DNA of 64,000 bases, taken from NCBI RefSeq assembly GCF_017875235.1, contig NZ_JAGGMI010000003.1, positions 62,001-126,000 of the forward strand, written 5' to 3'. Below, piece after piece: positions 1 through 7,842 of the stretch (the first letter of the stretch is position 1; each line of letters opens with the position of its first letter). A program made the position numbers and the translations under genes. The notes beneath the pieces are model-generated. The model saw nothing but the letters and a program-made list of their open reading frames with translations. It ran no database searches and was not told where the DNA came from. This DNA is from Asticcacaulis solisilvae. GTDB taxonomy: Bacteria; Pseudomonadota; Alphaproteobacteria; Caulobacterales; Caulobacteraceae.

Positions 1-2383
1 GGACGTCGTTGCCGCCCTTGCCGAACAGATGGTCCTCGCCCGTCCCGCCGTTGATCGTGTCGTTGAAACCCGCCCCCGCGATGAAGTTGCCGGCATCGGG
101 GGCCTGGATCAGCGCGGCCGTGGACAACTTACCCGACAGGTCGGCGCCGCCGCTGCCCGCCAGCGTCAGGGAGCTTCCGGCGGCGAGGCCTATGGACGAC
201 AACGCGCTGAGTTGCGCGGCGGTGACCTTCAGGTTGCCGCCGGTGACATAGAGCTGTTCGATGCCCGCCACGGTGGCCGCGCTGAGGTCGCCGTAGCCGC
301 TGAGGGTGTCGACGCCATGGCCGCCGTCATAGACTTCACCGGCCTCGAAGGCATGTGTTTCCGAAATCTCGTCCTGGCCGTATCCGGCTTCGATCGTGTC
401 TATACCCGCGCCGCCGGTCAGGGTGTCATCGCCGTGCAGGCCGCGGATCCAGTCATTGCCGCCCAGGCCGTCGATGCGGTTGCTTTCCCCGATCACCATC
501 TTGTCGAGCAGGATGTCATTGCCGGCAGTCGCCACAAGGCTGGTGAAATTGGCCGGAACCAGATCGGCGACATTGACGTTCTTCAGCCTGACGACGGGCC
601 TGCCTCCGCCCGGCAGGCCGTCGATATCGGCCCACAGGAAGGCGTTCATGCCGTCCGCCACCCAGTACAGATGGCCCGAGGCGAACGGATCGCCGCCCGG
701 ATAGTTTTCCAGCACGGCAACCAGTTCGGACAGATCGAGCATGTCGCCGCCCGCGCCCGCCTGGAATTCCTCCACAGTGATGGCATTGCCACCAGGAGCA
801 AAGACGGGATTAATAACCAGGGCGTCGCGCCCTTCGCCCAGGTGCATGCCGACCGGGGCCACGTCGGAGCGGATGACGTCATTGCCGAGCCCGCCCGAGA
901 TGGCGCTTCCCGCTTCCGACGCACTGGCGATGATCGTGTCGTTGCCATGCCCGCCATCGAGAGAATTGTAGCCGTTGTTAAGCAGGTAGTCGTCACCGGA
1001 ACCGCCGCTTAAGGAATAGCCGTCTTCATCGCCATAGAGCGTGTCATTGCCTTCGCCCCCGATCAGCGTGTCGCCGCCGGGGCCGCCGTGAAGCACGTCG
1101 TTACCGTCGCCGCCGTCGAGGCTGTCATTGTCCGCGCCGCCGTAAAGCGTGTCGTCGCCCGCCAGTCCCTGGATAATATCGCGGCCTCCCAAGCCGTTGA
1201 CCGTGTCGTTGTCCGTCCCCGCCACCATCGTGTCATTGCCTTCGGTCGCGATCGGCGGGCCGTAATGGAACATCCGGGCGTGGATACTGGAACCGTCCTT
1301 GTCGTCCAGGCTGTTGACGCCACTCCAGACGATGACGAAGCTGCCATCGGCCAGCGCGGCCACGGTGGGCCACTGCCCACCTTCACCGGCCTGGGTGGGG
1401 ATTTCGAATTCGGGGGTCACCACACCGCCCGAAGCGTTGAAGACCTCCGCCTTGACCCTGCCGGTGCCCGTGTACCAGGTCACGGCATAACCGCCGCCGG
1501 CAAGAGGGGCAATGTCGGCGACACTGACATCGCGGGCCTCGAATTGCGCACGGACAGTGCCTGACGCGTTGAACACAGTCGACAGTCCGCTGGTGATGAC
1601 AAATCCGCCATCGGCCAGGCCGGCCATGTTCAGGTACCAGCCCGCATCGACATTGATCTCGCTGCCTGCCTTGTTGCCGGCGGCATCAAACATCTGAACC
1701 CGGGCGCCGATGACGACGCTGCCCGACGTCGGATCCATGTCGCCGCCATAGGTGTTCCACGCGATGGCAAAACCGCCATTGGCCAGACCGGCCACCTTGG
1801 CGTAGCCCTGGTTTCCCACCGTCGTGGTGTTGACCAGGAATTCCGCGCCGACCCTGTTACCCTCGGCATCGTATCTCTGCGCTCTGGTGTCCAGGTTGTC
1901 GGTCACGCCGTTTGTGTCGTGCCAGGTGATGACGAAGCCGCCGTCCGCGAGACCGGCGACCGCCGGCAGAAGTTGGGAACCGTTCGTCTGAGTGTTGACG
2001 AGGAATTCGCTGCCGGTCTTGGCGCCCGACGCGGTAAAGACCTGCGCCTTGATGCTGGTCTCGCTGCCATCGCCCAATGTACCGCTGTTGTCCTGCCAGG
2101 TGATAACGAAACCGCCGTCCTTGAGGCCGGCCACGTTTGGACGCGTCTGGGCGCCGGTCGTGCCGGTACTCACCAGGAATTCCCCGCCGACCTTCGCGCC
2201 CGCGGCGTCGAACACCTGCCCCTTGACGTCAATGGCGACGGCGCCGCCGGACGTCCACGCATCGACCTGCCATGTCACGACGAAGCCACCGCCTTCCAGT
2301 TGCGTGACAACCGGAAACGATTGGCTGCCCGCGAACTCCGTATTGGCTAAAAACTCCGTGCCCGCCTGAAGTGTATATGCCAC
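1..2383 (-). CDS. RTX-type calcium-binding secreted protein, C-terminus outside window
   Basis: The frame is open from the GTG at 2383 to the window edge (about 794 codons), so the 3' end is missing. The start is GTG (VAYTLQAGTEF), preceded by an AGGGGGGG ribosome site. The first 400 or so residues are tandem repeats of about 50 residues built on GGFVITW, Q.FDAAG.KVG.EF and VNT. Residues after that carry hemolysin-type nonapeptides (GGxGxDxLx, for example GGHGNDTIIA and GGTGEDHLFG), which bind calcium in a beta-roll. No signal peptide is present, as expected of type I secretion substrates; no exporter gene lies in the window. The architecture is the same as the 1787-residue protein at 26858-32221, so the two are paralogues. 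Substrate or adhesive role is unknown. Confidence 0.85.
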   Translation of the reverse strand, partial: MAYTLQAGTEFLANTEFAGSQSFPVVTQLEGGGFVVTWQVDAWTSGGAVAIDVKGQVFDAAGAKVGGEFLVSTGTTGAQTRPNVAGLKDGGFVITWQDNSGTLGDGSETSIKAQVFTASGAKTGSEFLVNTQTNGSQLLPAVAGLADGGFVITWHDTNGVTDNLDTRAQRYDAEGNRVGAEFLVNTTTVGNQGYAKVAGLANGGFAIAWNTYGGDMDPTSGSVVIGARVQMFDAAGNKAGSEINVDAGWYLNMAGLADGGFVITSGLSTVFNASGTVRAQFEARDVSVADIAPLAGGGYAVTWYTGTGRVKAEVFNASGGVVTPEFEIPTQAGEGGQWPTVAALADGSFVIVWSGVNSLDDKDGSSIHARMFHYGPPIATEGNDTMVAGTDNDTVNGLGGRDIIQGLAGDDTLYGGADNDSLDGGDGNDVLHGGPGGDTLIGGEGNDTLYGDEDGYSLSGGSGDDYLLNNGYNSLDGGHGNDTIIASASEAGSAISGGLGNDVIRSDVAPVGMHLGEGRDALVINPVFAPGGNAITVEEFQAGAGGDMLDLSELVAVLENYPGGDPFASGHLYWVADGMNAFLWADIDGLPGGGRPVVRLKNVNVADLVPANFTSLVATAGNDILLDKMVIGESNRIDGLGGNDWIRGLHGDDTLTGGAGIDTIEAGYGQDEISETHAFEAGEVYDGGHGVDTLSGYGDLSAATVAGIEQLYVTGGNLKVTAAQLSALSSIGLAAGSSLTLAGSGGADLSGKLSTAALIQAPDAGNFIAGAGFNDTINGGTGEDHLFGKGGNDV

Positions 2384-2504
2384 GATACCCCCCCTAAAAT
2401 AGCTTGTGCGGCCTTAACCCCGCCTTCGACTCCCTCCTATCATTGAATTTATTGCGCCGCATCGCGGATTCATCCGGCAGGCGTTTACCTCTGCACGCCG
2501 GCGG

Positions 2505-2711
2505 TCAGGCCTCTACGCCCAGGTCGCGATAGGCGCCGTACATGACAATGCGGATATCGATGGCCGGGCATTGCGCGGCGTCGTCCGCCCACCGCCGCCA
2601 GGCGCACAGGACCAAGGCGATGACCGCCGTGTGTCCGGTGAACTGTTCGACGCAGACTGTGTGCCTCAGCCATCACCTTGCCGACAGGAGGAAAGACAGA
2701 GTCTGCGACAT
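2505..2711 (-). pseudogene. possible small ORF interrupted by one TGA
   Basis: An ATG at 2711 opens a frame that hits TGA at 2673-2675 after 12 codons and then stays open for 55 more codons, ending in IVMYGAYRDLGVEA at 2505. If the TGA is read through, the product would be a 68-codon protein. I do not recognise it. The rest of 2384-2878 shows no other convincing gene, only the GCGGA-rich repeat cluster near 2781-2851. This may be chance. Confidence 0.15.
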
Positions 2712-2780
2712 ATTTATGTTCCACGGACCGTCCGTGTCGGCGCTTGATGCCTCCCCCGCACTTTCCGTGACCAAATTGGC

Positions 2781-2851
2781 AAATGCGGATAAATCCGCCT
2801 TAACGCGGAAATATACGCCATTTCCGCTTGACGGCGGAAACATCCGCATTT
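2781..2851. promoter_or_regulatory. cluster of GCGGA/TCCGC repeats upstream of 2879 gene
   Basis: AAATGCGGAT at 2781-2790 and its exact reverse complement ATCCGCATTT at 2842-2851 bracket two smaller dyads: TCCGC/GCGGAA at 2794/2805 and TTTCCGC/GCGGAAA at 2821/2834. Six GCGGA cores in 71 bases directly upstream of a start codon suggest a multi-site operator or a structured 5' leader. No regulator can be assigned. Confidence 0.4.
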
Positions 2852-2878
2852 ATCGTCATCTCAATACGGAGATGATCG

Positions 2879-3160
2879 ATGAACGCCATCACTACCGCCT
2901 TTTATCAAACCGCCTCTCCCATCCGGCGCGGACACGAAAGCAGCTGGGTCAATGTCGAAGGCGGGACCGTGTCCGGCCGCGTCACCAAGATAATCGGCGT
3001 CGAGGAATATTTCGCCAGCCTGTACGACAGCGCCGCGCAATGCCGCTTCCGCATCGGCGCCGACGCCCATGACCGCCACGGCTTTGCCACTGCCGCCGAA
3101 GCCCAGGGCGCGCTCGACGCCTTCCTGCTCGATACGGCACGCGTAAGGAGGTGCGCGTGA
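2879..3160 (+). CDS. conserved-looking small hypothetical protein (93 aa)
   Basis: The product is not recognised. It begins MNAITTAFYQTASPIRR and has mixed alpha/beta composition with no membrane segment or signal peptide. GGAG at 2868-2871, seven bases before the ATG, fixes the start. The stop TGA overlaps the next ATG by one base (TGATG at 3158-3162), so the pair is almost certainly co-transcribed and translationally coupled. The GCGGA repeat cluster sits just upstream. Codon use matches the GC-rich neighbours. Confidence 0.6.
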   Translation: MNAITTAFYQTASPIRRGHESSWVNVEGGTVSGRVTKIIGVEEYFASLYDSAAQCRFRIGADAHDRHGFATAAEAQGALDAFLLDTARVRRCA

Positions 3161-3402
3161 TGGCCTTCGACACGCCCCACCCCTTCCCGCTTTACCCGGG
3201 CAGCTACCTGACGCGTAACGGCGCCCGCGCCGAGGTCTTCGTCATCCGGGTCAATTATGAGGACCGGCGCATCGCCATCGGCTGCACCTACAATGCCGCG
3301 GGCGACGTCCAGTTCACCTGCGACTGGGACGCCGCCACGGGCCTGAGCCACGTCCACAGCGGACCGTGCCGCGACGACATCATCGCCATGGCGATTGGCT
3401 AG
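3160..3402 (+). CDS. small hypothetical protein (80 aa), second gene of pair
   Basis: Starts at ATG 3160, inside the stop codon of the preceding gene, with AAGGAGG at 3145-3151; a GTG at 3151 is in frame but falls on the ribosome site. The protein (MAFDTPHPFPLYPGSYL...) contains beta-rich stretches VFVIRVNYEDRRIAIGCTYN and three cysteines; no family is recognised. Its TAG stop at 3400-3402 is supplied by the edge of a dispersed repeat, so the natural C-terminus may have been altered by that insertion. Confidence 0.6.
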   Translation: MAFDTPHPFPLYPGSYLTRNGARAEVFVIRVNYEDRRIAIGCTYNAAGDVQFTCDWDAATGLSHVHSGPCRDDIIAMAIG

Positions 3403-3508
3403 ATCGGTATGAGTGGAAACATCATACCGATCTAAGATTTTGTTCTGTCGCGATATTTAAGGCGAAAACTCCAAAGACGCTTCTTGGCACTTTTCGCCAA
3501 CTCGCTCA
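3400..3508 (-). repeat. dispersed intergenic repeat, copy A
   Basis: Inverted relative to copies at 19006 and 22421. It starts TAGATCGGTATGA, has a dyad AGATCGGTATGA/TCATACCGATCT, then the body TCGCGATATTTAAGGCGAAAA and the end CTTTTCGCC. About six bases present in the other copies are missing from the loop. The remaining bases to 3770 contain no gene I can support. Confidence 0.85.
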
Positions 3509-3770
3509 GGGGGCGAGCGAGTCTTGTGCCCGAATTGGTCCCATTGACGGGGAAACCGAGCTCGATGCAATTTCAATTGAAACTTTGAAAGTATCTTGTG
3601 CAATAAGCCTTTTGCTCCGCAATTGGCGGAATGTGTCAATCCTGCCGCACTGCACACTTTCAATACCAATTCCCACACCAAATATCGTACGCAAAAGAAA
3701 CGGTTTACTTTCCGTTAAGCATCGCGGCTCTCATCTGGTCATCTTTTTGCAGTGCACAAAAGGTACACCG

Positions 3771-4811
3771 ATGCCCTCCTCCTCCTCGCTTACCAGTGCC
3801 GTATCGCTTTCCGATATCCTTTCCCAGACGACCAAGGCCAAGACCGTCACCAGCCAAAAGGTGCGCGATATCCGTCAGGTCACATCCAAGCTCCGTATCC
3901 TCGCCCTCAACGCCCTGATCGAGGCCAAGCACGCCGGCGACAAGGGGGCTGGTTTTTCCGTTGTCGCCGACGAAGTACGCAACATCTCGGCCGAAGTCGA
4001 AGGCCTGGCCAAGGACCTCGGCAATGAAATCGTCACACTTGAAGACCTTACTCAGAAGATGGCCCAGCAGTCGCAAGGGTCGCGCCTGACCGACCTGGCG
4101 CTCAACGCCGTCGAGATCATCGACCGCAACCTTTATGAGCGAACCTGCGACGTGCGGTGGTGGGCGACGGATTCCGCCGTTGTGGACCACGCCGCGGCGC
4201 CTTCGCCCGAACGCCAGGCCCACGCTGCCCGGCGCCTTGGGGTCATTCTCGATAGCTATACCGTGTATCTCGACCTGTGGCTGTGCGATCTGGACGGCAA
4301 TATCATCGCCAATGGCCGTCCCGACCGGCATTTCGTCGCCGGGCGCAACGTCCACGACGCGATCTGGTTCCAGAGGGCGATGCGCCTGCGCAGCGGCGCC
4401 GAGTTCGCGGTCGCCGACATCAGCACCGAGCCGTTGTTGCGCAATGCCCAGGTCGCTACCTACGCCACGGGCGTGCGCGCGGGCGGCCATGAACGCGGCG
4501 AACTGATCGGCGTGCTGGGCATCCATTTCGACTGGCAACCGCAGGCGAAGTCGGTCGTCGAGGGCGTGCGCATCGGCGACGACGAAAAGGATACGACGCG
4601 CGTCCTCCTGACCGACGCCACCGGGCTGATCATCGCCGCCTCGGACGGCAGGGGCATATTGAGCGAGCACTTCCGCCTGCGCACCGAAGGCAAGTTGTCC
4701 GGCCATTATGTCGATGCCTCGGGCCAAATGGTCGCCTTCCACCGCACGCCAGGCTACGAAACTTATGACGGGCTCGGCTGGTACGGCGTGATCGTGCAGA
4801 CGTCCGGATAG
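3771..4811 (+). CDS. soluble chemoreceptor-like protein: MCP hairpin tip plus Cache-like domain
   Basis: Residues about 32-85 match the signalling hairpin tip of methyl-accepting chemotaxis proteins (LALNALIEAKHAGDKGAGFSVV then ADEVRNIS), the part that contacts CheA and CheW. Residues about 105-345 resemble a Cache-type small-molecule sensor (ALNAVEIIDRNLYERTCDVR, later LWLCDLDGNIIANGRPDR and VLLTDATGLIIAASDGRG). No membrane segment is seen, so it should be cytoplasmic. The order, tip first and sensor last with no long coiled coil, differs from ordinary receptors. The frame is open back to 3366 through a repeat; the ATG at 3771 after AAAAGG is chosen because homology begins just after it. The 368 bases upstream hold repeat copy A and presumably the promoter. 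Confidence 0.75.
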   Translation: MPSSSSLTSAVSLSDILSQTTKAKTVTSQKVRDIRQVTSKLRILALNALIEAKHAGDKGAGFSVVADEVRNISAEVEGLAKDLGNEIVTLEDLTQKMAQQSQGSRLTDLALNAVEIIDRNLYERTCDVRWWATDSAVVDHAAAPSPERQAHAARRLGVILDSYTVYLDLWLCDLDGNIIANGRPDRHFVAGRNVHDAIWFQRAMRLRSGAEFAVADISTEPLLRNAQVATYATGVRAGGHERGELIGVLGIHFDWQPQAKSVVEGVRIGDDEKDTTRVLLTDATGLIIAASDGRGILSEHFRLRTEGKLSGHYVDASGQMVAFHRTPGYETYDGLGWYGVIVQTSG

Positions 4812-4876
4812 GGGCCGCACGCCGACAACCGTCATGTTCCCAGAAAAGCCGTCCCTCCCCATCCGCGAGTCCCCGT

Positions 4877-5338
4877 ATGTTATGTCCCACCTTCCGCTTC
4901 ACCTTCATGGCCAATCCGGAAAAGCGCGTTATCGTCGTGCGCCCGATCGGCGACATGCCGGCAGACCTGTTCATGGAGCGTCTGTTCGAATCCTCCGCCA
5001 CGGTCACAATGCCTTGGACCTATAACCGTCTGCTGGACCTGCGCCGTTTCGACGGCCACCTCCGCAAGGCCGACTACGACGCCATCGCCGCGCGCTGGCA
5101 AGCGATGACCGCCGGACGCGACTATGAAGCCTATGTCGCCATCGTCGGCTTCGACGCCATGGATGACCTAAGGACCCCGCACGCCGCGCCTCACCTGCCG
5201 AATGAGGTTATCTGTCATTTTTCCGATTTCCACGAAGCCATGGGCTGGCTGACGGCAGGCGACCGTGCGGGGTTTCTGGCCCGGCTGCGGCCGCTGCAAC
5301 GCGTCCGCCGCGATGACGGCCGCATCCGTGTCGAATAG
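4877..5338 (+). CDS. hypothetical protein (153 aa)
   Basis: Not firmly recognised. The product has short hydrophobic beta strands (EKRVIVVRPIGDMPADLFME, EAYVAIVGFDAMDDL) and ends in an arginine-rich tail; the overall look recalls alpha-proteobacterial SpoIIAA/STAS-like hypotheticals, but that is a guess. ATG at 4877 is the first start; an internal ATG at residue 11 (MANPEKR) is an equally possible start. It follows the chemoreceptor-like gene on the same strand after 65 bases. Confidence 0.55.
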   Translation: MLCPTFRFTFMANPEKRVIVVRPIGDMPADLFMERLFESSATVTMPWTYNRLLDLRRFDGHLRKADYDAIAARWQAMTAGRDYEAYVAIVGFDAMDDLRTPHAAPHLPNEVICHFSDFHEAMGWLTAGDRAGFLARLRPLQRVRRDDGRIRVE

Positions 5339-5445
5339 GCGCATCCGGGGTGATGCAAACCTAATCCAGGCCATTTCGCATCGACTTCTTATGGCCGGGT
5401 CGGTCATGTTTCGCGGATACCCATCATCCCGCAGGATACCTTCAT

Positions 5446-5709
5446 ATGGCCGACTTTGCCTATCACCTCATCGACAACAATACCGGCGAAGAAGTCTATC
5501 CGTCCGACACCTTCGACTTCACCGCCATCCCGGTGCCCGAGCACCGCATCAACGACCCTGAGCTGATGGAACGTTACGGCGGCCCGGCGGTCGTCAACCG
5601 CGTTGAACAAAGCGAAGGCGCCAATGGCGTCGAGGTCAACATCTATATCGATGGCGTCGAGGAACGGCTGAACGGTCACGAGATCGACCAGAACTACCGC
5701 CGCTCGTAA
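5446..5709 (+). CDS. small acidic hypothetical protein (87 aa)
   Basis: MADFAYHLIDNNTGEEVYPSD... is acidic, without membrane segment or signal peptide, and of no recognised family. The ribosome site is weak (CAGGAT about 10 bases upstream). Codon use is typical of the region. It stands between two other small hypothetical genes on the same strand. Confidence 0.55.
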   Translation: MADFAYHLIDNNTGEEVYPSDTFDFTAIPVPEHRINDPELMERYGGPAVVNRVEQSEGANGVEVNIYIDGVEERLNGHEIDQNYRRS

Positions 5710-5744
5710 GGTACCTGCGTCCCAAGTGATCACATATCTTTTTT

Positions 5745-6152
5745 ATGCGGCGTCGATTAGTCTCGAACCAAACCATTGGCGGCAAAAGCAGCTGGGTCAT
5801 GCAGGGCAAGACGCTTAAAGACAACGACGCATTACGTTTTGAATTCATCCGGTCGGTCATCCGAAACGTGTCTGACGACCGCGACAACGGGTTCGTGCAA
5901 ACCGTCCTTTTCACCTTCATCAAGGGCAGCGCCCGCTCCCCGCTCGTACCCGGCGACGAAGCGGTCCTGCACGCCTATCTGCGCGATGTGATCGATGCCT
6001 GCCTCAAGCCAGACACCGACGGCGAAGCCCTGATCCACGAGCTGGCGGCGCTGGCCAAGCATGTCGCCGATACCGAGGCCGCGCCGGTCGCGGCCTTCGT
6101 GGCGGCCTTGCGCGACAATCCGGAAAAGGTCGCGGTCAACGGCGCATCTTAA
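5745..6152 (+). CDS. hypothetical protein (117-135 aa)
   Basis: A helical, soluble protein ending in KVAVNGAS; no family is recognised. Two in-frame starts are possible, ATG 5745 and ATG 5799 (MQGKTLKDNDALRFEF); neither has a strong ribosome site and I cannot choose between them. The stop at 6150-6152 runs straight into a strong hairpin terminator. Confidence 0.55.
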   Translation: MRRRLVSNQTIGGKSSWVMQGKTLKDNDALRFEFIRSVIRNVSDDRDNGFVQTVLFTFIKGSARSPLVPGDEAVLHAYLRDVIDACLKPDTDGEALIHELAALAKHVADTEAAPVAAFVAALRDNPEKVAVNGAS

Positions 6153-6153
6153 A

Positions 6154-6181
6154 AACGCCGCCGGAGGTTTCCGGCGGCGTT
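6154..6181 (+). terminator. hairpin terminator, copy 1
   Basis: AACGCCGCCGGA / TCCGGCGGCGTT form a perfect 12-bp stem with a GGTT loop, two bases after the stop of the 5745 gene. The same 28 bases recur at 6334-6361. Confidence 0.8.
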
Positions 6182-6182
6182 C

Positions 6183-6332
6183 CAGGCTGCTGACAAAGTC
6201 TGTGGACAATTTTCATGCGGTATATTGCCACCTGATTCACGGAACGTCTCGGAATCAAGCGGCGAACATATCGGAATCAAATTGTGGCAATTGGCCCTTC
6301 TCAAAAAAGATAGGGGGTTTGTCAGTAGCCTG
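6183..6332. mobile_element. 150-bp MITE-like element or insertion-sequence remnant
   Basis: Bounded by a near-perfect 15-base inverted repeat, CAGGCTGCTGACAAA at 6183-6197 and TTTGTCAGTAGCCTG at 6318-6332 (one mismatch). Inside are a second dyad ATTGCCAC/GTGGCAAT and two direct TCGGAATCAA copies at 6249 and 6271. It encodes nothing. It lies exactly between two identical 28-base hairpins, as if it had inserted into a terminator shared by the convergent genes. Confidence 0.55.
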
Positions 6333-6333
6333 A

Positions 6334-6361
6334 AACGCCGCCGGAGGTTTCCGGCGGCGTT
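6334..6361 (-). terminator. hairpin terminator, copy 2
   Basis: Identical to the hairpin at 6154-6181. It lies 10 bases beyond the stop of the minus-strand gene at 6372-6635 and would terminate it. Confidence 0.75.
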
Positions 6362-6371
6362 CTGGTTACTC

Positions 6372-6635
6372 TTACTCGACGGTCAGCGTCTTCTTGACGG
6401 TGCCGGCGGCGTCGCCGGCGGCATCACCGACCTGCTCGGCGGCGGTAGTGACCGTATCGGCCGGCCGCGACCGCGTCTGCGTTACGAAGAAGGCGCCGAT
6501 TAGCAGCGCGACCAGGATAAGGGCCACGATGATAAGTCCGGCATTGTTGCCGCTGTTGTCGACAACGGGAACCGGTTCACGAATGACTTCGCGTTCCACG
6601 ACGGGAGGGTTGTTCTCGATCTTGACGTCTGCCAT
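6372..6635 (-). CDS. small single-pass membrane protein (87 aa)
   Basis: The N-terminal third is soluble and proline-rich (ENNPPVVEREVIREPVPVVD). One membrane helix follows at residues about 33-51 (AGLIIVALILVALLIGAFFV), then a tail of alanine, threonine and aspartate (TTAAEQVGDAAGDAAGTVKK). The start ATG is preceded by GGAG seven bases away. Function unknown. Similar short anchored proteins occur in stress regulons, but nothing in the sequence proves that here. Confidence 0.7.
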   Translation of the reverse strand: MADVKIENNPPVVEREVIREPVPVVDNSGNNAGLIIVALILVALLIGAFFVTQTRSRPADTVTTAAEQVGDAAGDAAGTVKKTLTVE

Positions 6636-6940
6636 GGCGAAACTCCGGTAATGACATTTGAGACGGCGGCCAATCTATCGACCAGGCCACAAAAATGCGG
6701 CGCAGAAACCGGGCAACCGGCATAGTCATGGCGTTAAAGGACTGTTTTGCCGCTTGTTTTCCACCGCGCGCGCGGAATTTTGTCGCAAATTTACATATTG
6801 GCGCAATGCCGTTGCTTTTATACAGGTTTTCAGGCGTTTTCGCCTTATAGGCGAACCATATTACATTTTTATAAATTTTTAATCATGGTGCCGCCCAGCT
6901 CGCATAAGCAAATAAAAAACGAGACAATTCAGGTATTGGG
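6636..6940. other. gene-free AT-richer intergenic stretch
   Basis: Lies between the divergent 6372 and 6941 genes. It contains a small GGCGttttCGCC dyad near 6832 and a T/A-rich run around 6870-6885 that could be a promoter. The short frames seen here lack start signals and family resemblance. Confidence 0.4.
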
Positions 6941-7222
6941 ATGAATTTCAATTCTAGGGGGCGCCCCGGCAGGCCATCGCGTGTCCGGGCCGTCAGGCGG
7001 TCGGTTCGACGTCTCAAATCTCAATTCTTTCGCGCGCTCGACATCATGGTGTCGGCGACGATCATCTGCTTCCTGGCTCCTGTGTTCGCCGTCCTTGCCA
7101 TCGCATCCTGGCTTCAAGGCCACGACGCCGCCGCCATGGACGGCCTGCTGACGCGGCTCGGCCTTGGGCAGTTGCCGCAGCTCTTCCAGGTGTTTTCAGG
7201 CGAAATGAGCCTGTTCGACTGA
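6941..7222 (+). CDS. miniature sugar-transferase-like protein lacking the catalytic core
   Basis: The 93-residue product keeps the two ends of a WcaJ/PglC-type phosphoglycosyl transferase: an arginine-rich start with a membrane re-entrant helix (RALDIMVSATIICFLAPVFA) and the C-terminal signature LGQLPQLFQVFSGEMSL, equivalent to the family's ELPQL.NVL.GEMSLVGPRP. The region between, which carries the catalytic residues, is absent. Family members are about 180-450 residues, so this is either a relic made by internal deletion or a small regulatory variant. It stops right after GEMSLFD. Confidence 0.6.
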   Translation: MNFNSRGRPGRPSRVRAVRRSVRRLKSQFFRALDIMVSATIICFLAPVFAVLAIASWLQGHDAAAMDGLLTRLGLGQLPQLFQVFSGEMSLFD

Positions 7223-7266
7223 GGCATTCGCGCCTGTGACGGAAGACGCCGTCAAAGCCCAAACCG

Positions 7267-7731
7267 CTAAAGGCCCAAATCCTCCAGCCCGGGATGATCA
7301 TCCGGCCGCCGTCCCGACGGCCACAGGAATCTGCGGTCTTGCGCGGAGATCGGGTGTTCGTTGATGCTGGCGATGCGGCGCATCATCAGGCCGTCGGCAT
7401 CGAACTGCCAGTTTTCATTGCCGTAGGCGCGGAACCACTGGCCGCTGTCATCGTGATATTCATAGGCGAAGCGTACGGCAATGCGGTCGCCCGCGAACGC
7501 CCACAACGCCTTGATCAGCCGGTAGTCCAGTTCGCGGTTCCATTTGCGGGTGAGAAACGCCTCGATTTCGGCGCGGCCGGTTAGGAATTCGGCGCGGTTG
7601 CGCCACTGGCTGTCAGGGGTATAGGCCAGGGCGACGCGGGCCGGATCGCGGCTGTTCCAGGCGTCTTCGGCCAACCGCACCTTCTCCGTGGCGGTATCGA
7701 AATCGAAGGGTGGCAAGGGCGGTCGTGACAT
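7267..7731 (-). CDS. NTF2-like DUF1348 family protein
   Basis: 154 residues that match the DUF1348 nuclear-transport-factor-2-like fold: W26NSRDP, then [19 protein letters not shown], then the core [22 protein letters not shown] and C-terminal SINEHPI. Members are small soluble cone-fold proteins of unknown activity. The start ATG lies only six bases from repeat copy B, which must therefore contain or displace the promoter; no ribosome site is visible. Confidence 0.8.
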   Translation of the reverse strand: MSRPPLPPFDFDTATEKVRLAEDAWNSRDPARVALAYTPDSQWRNRAEFLTGRAEIEAFLTRKWNRELDYRLIKALWAFAGDRIAVRFAYEYHDDSGQWFRAYGNENWQFDADGLMMRRIASINEHPISAQDRRFLWPSGRRPDDHPGLEDLGL

Positions 7732-7737
7732 TCGGGT

Positions 7738-7842
7738 TAGAGCGATATGCCAAAAAGTGTGCAGCGGTTTTTGGCGAAATATCGCGACAAAACAAAAACC
7801 TAGAGCATGATGGCGGTTCGACTTAAACGCATCATGCTCTAG
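7738..7842 (+). repeat. dispersed intergenic repeat, copy B (divergent)
   Basis: Begins TAGAGCGATATGCCAAAAAGTGT, shares the body AAATATCGCGACAAAACAAAA with the other copies, and ends with a different dyad AGAGCATGATG/CATCATGCTCT. Its last bases CTA form the TAG stop of the gene at 7839-8765. Confidence 0.85.

Noticed and set aside
3366-3770. N-terminal extension of the chemoreceptor-like gene
   Set aside because: It crosses a dispersed repeat and has no domain; the ATG at 3771 precedes the homologous region.
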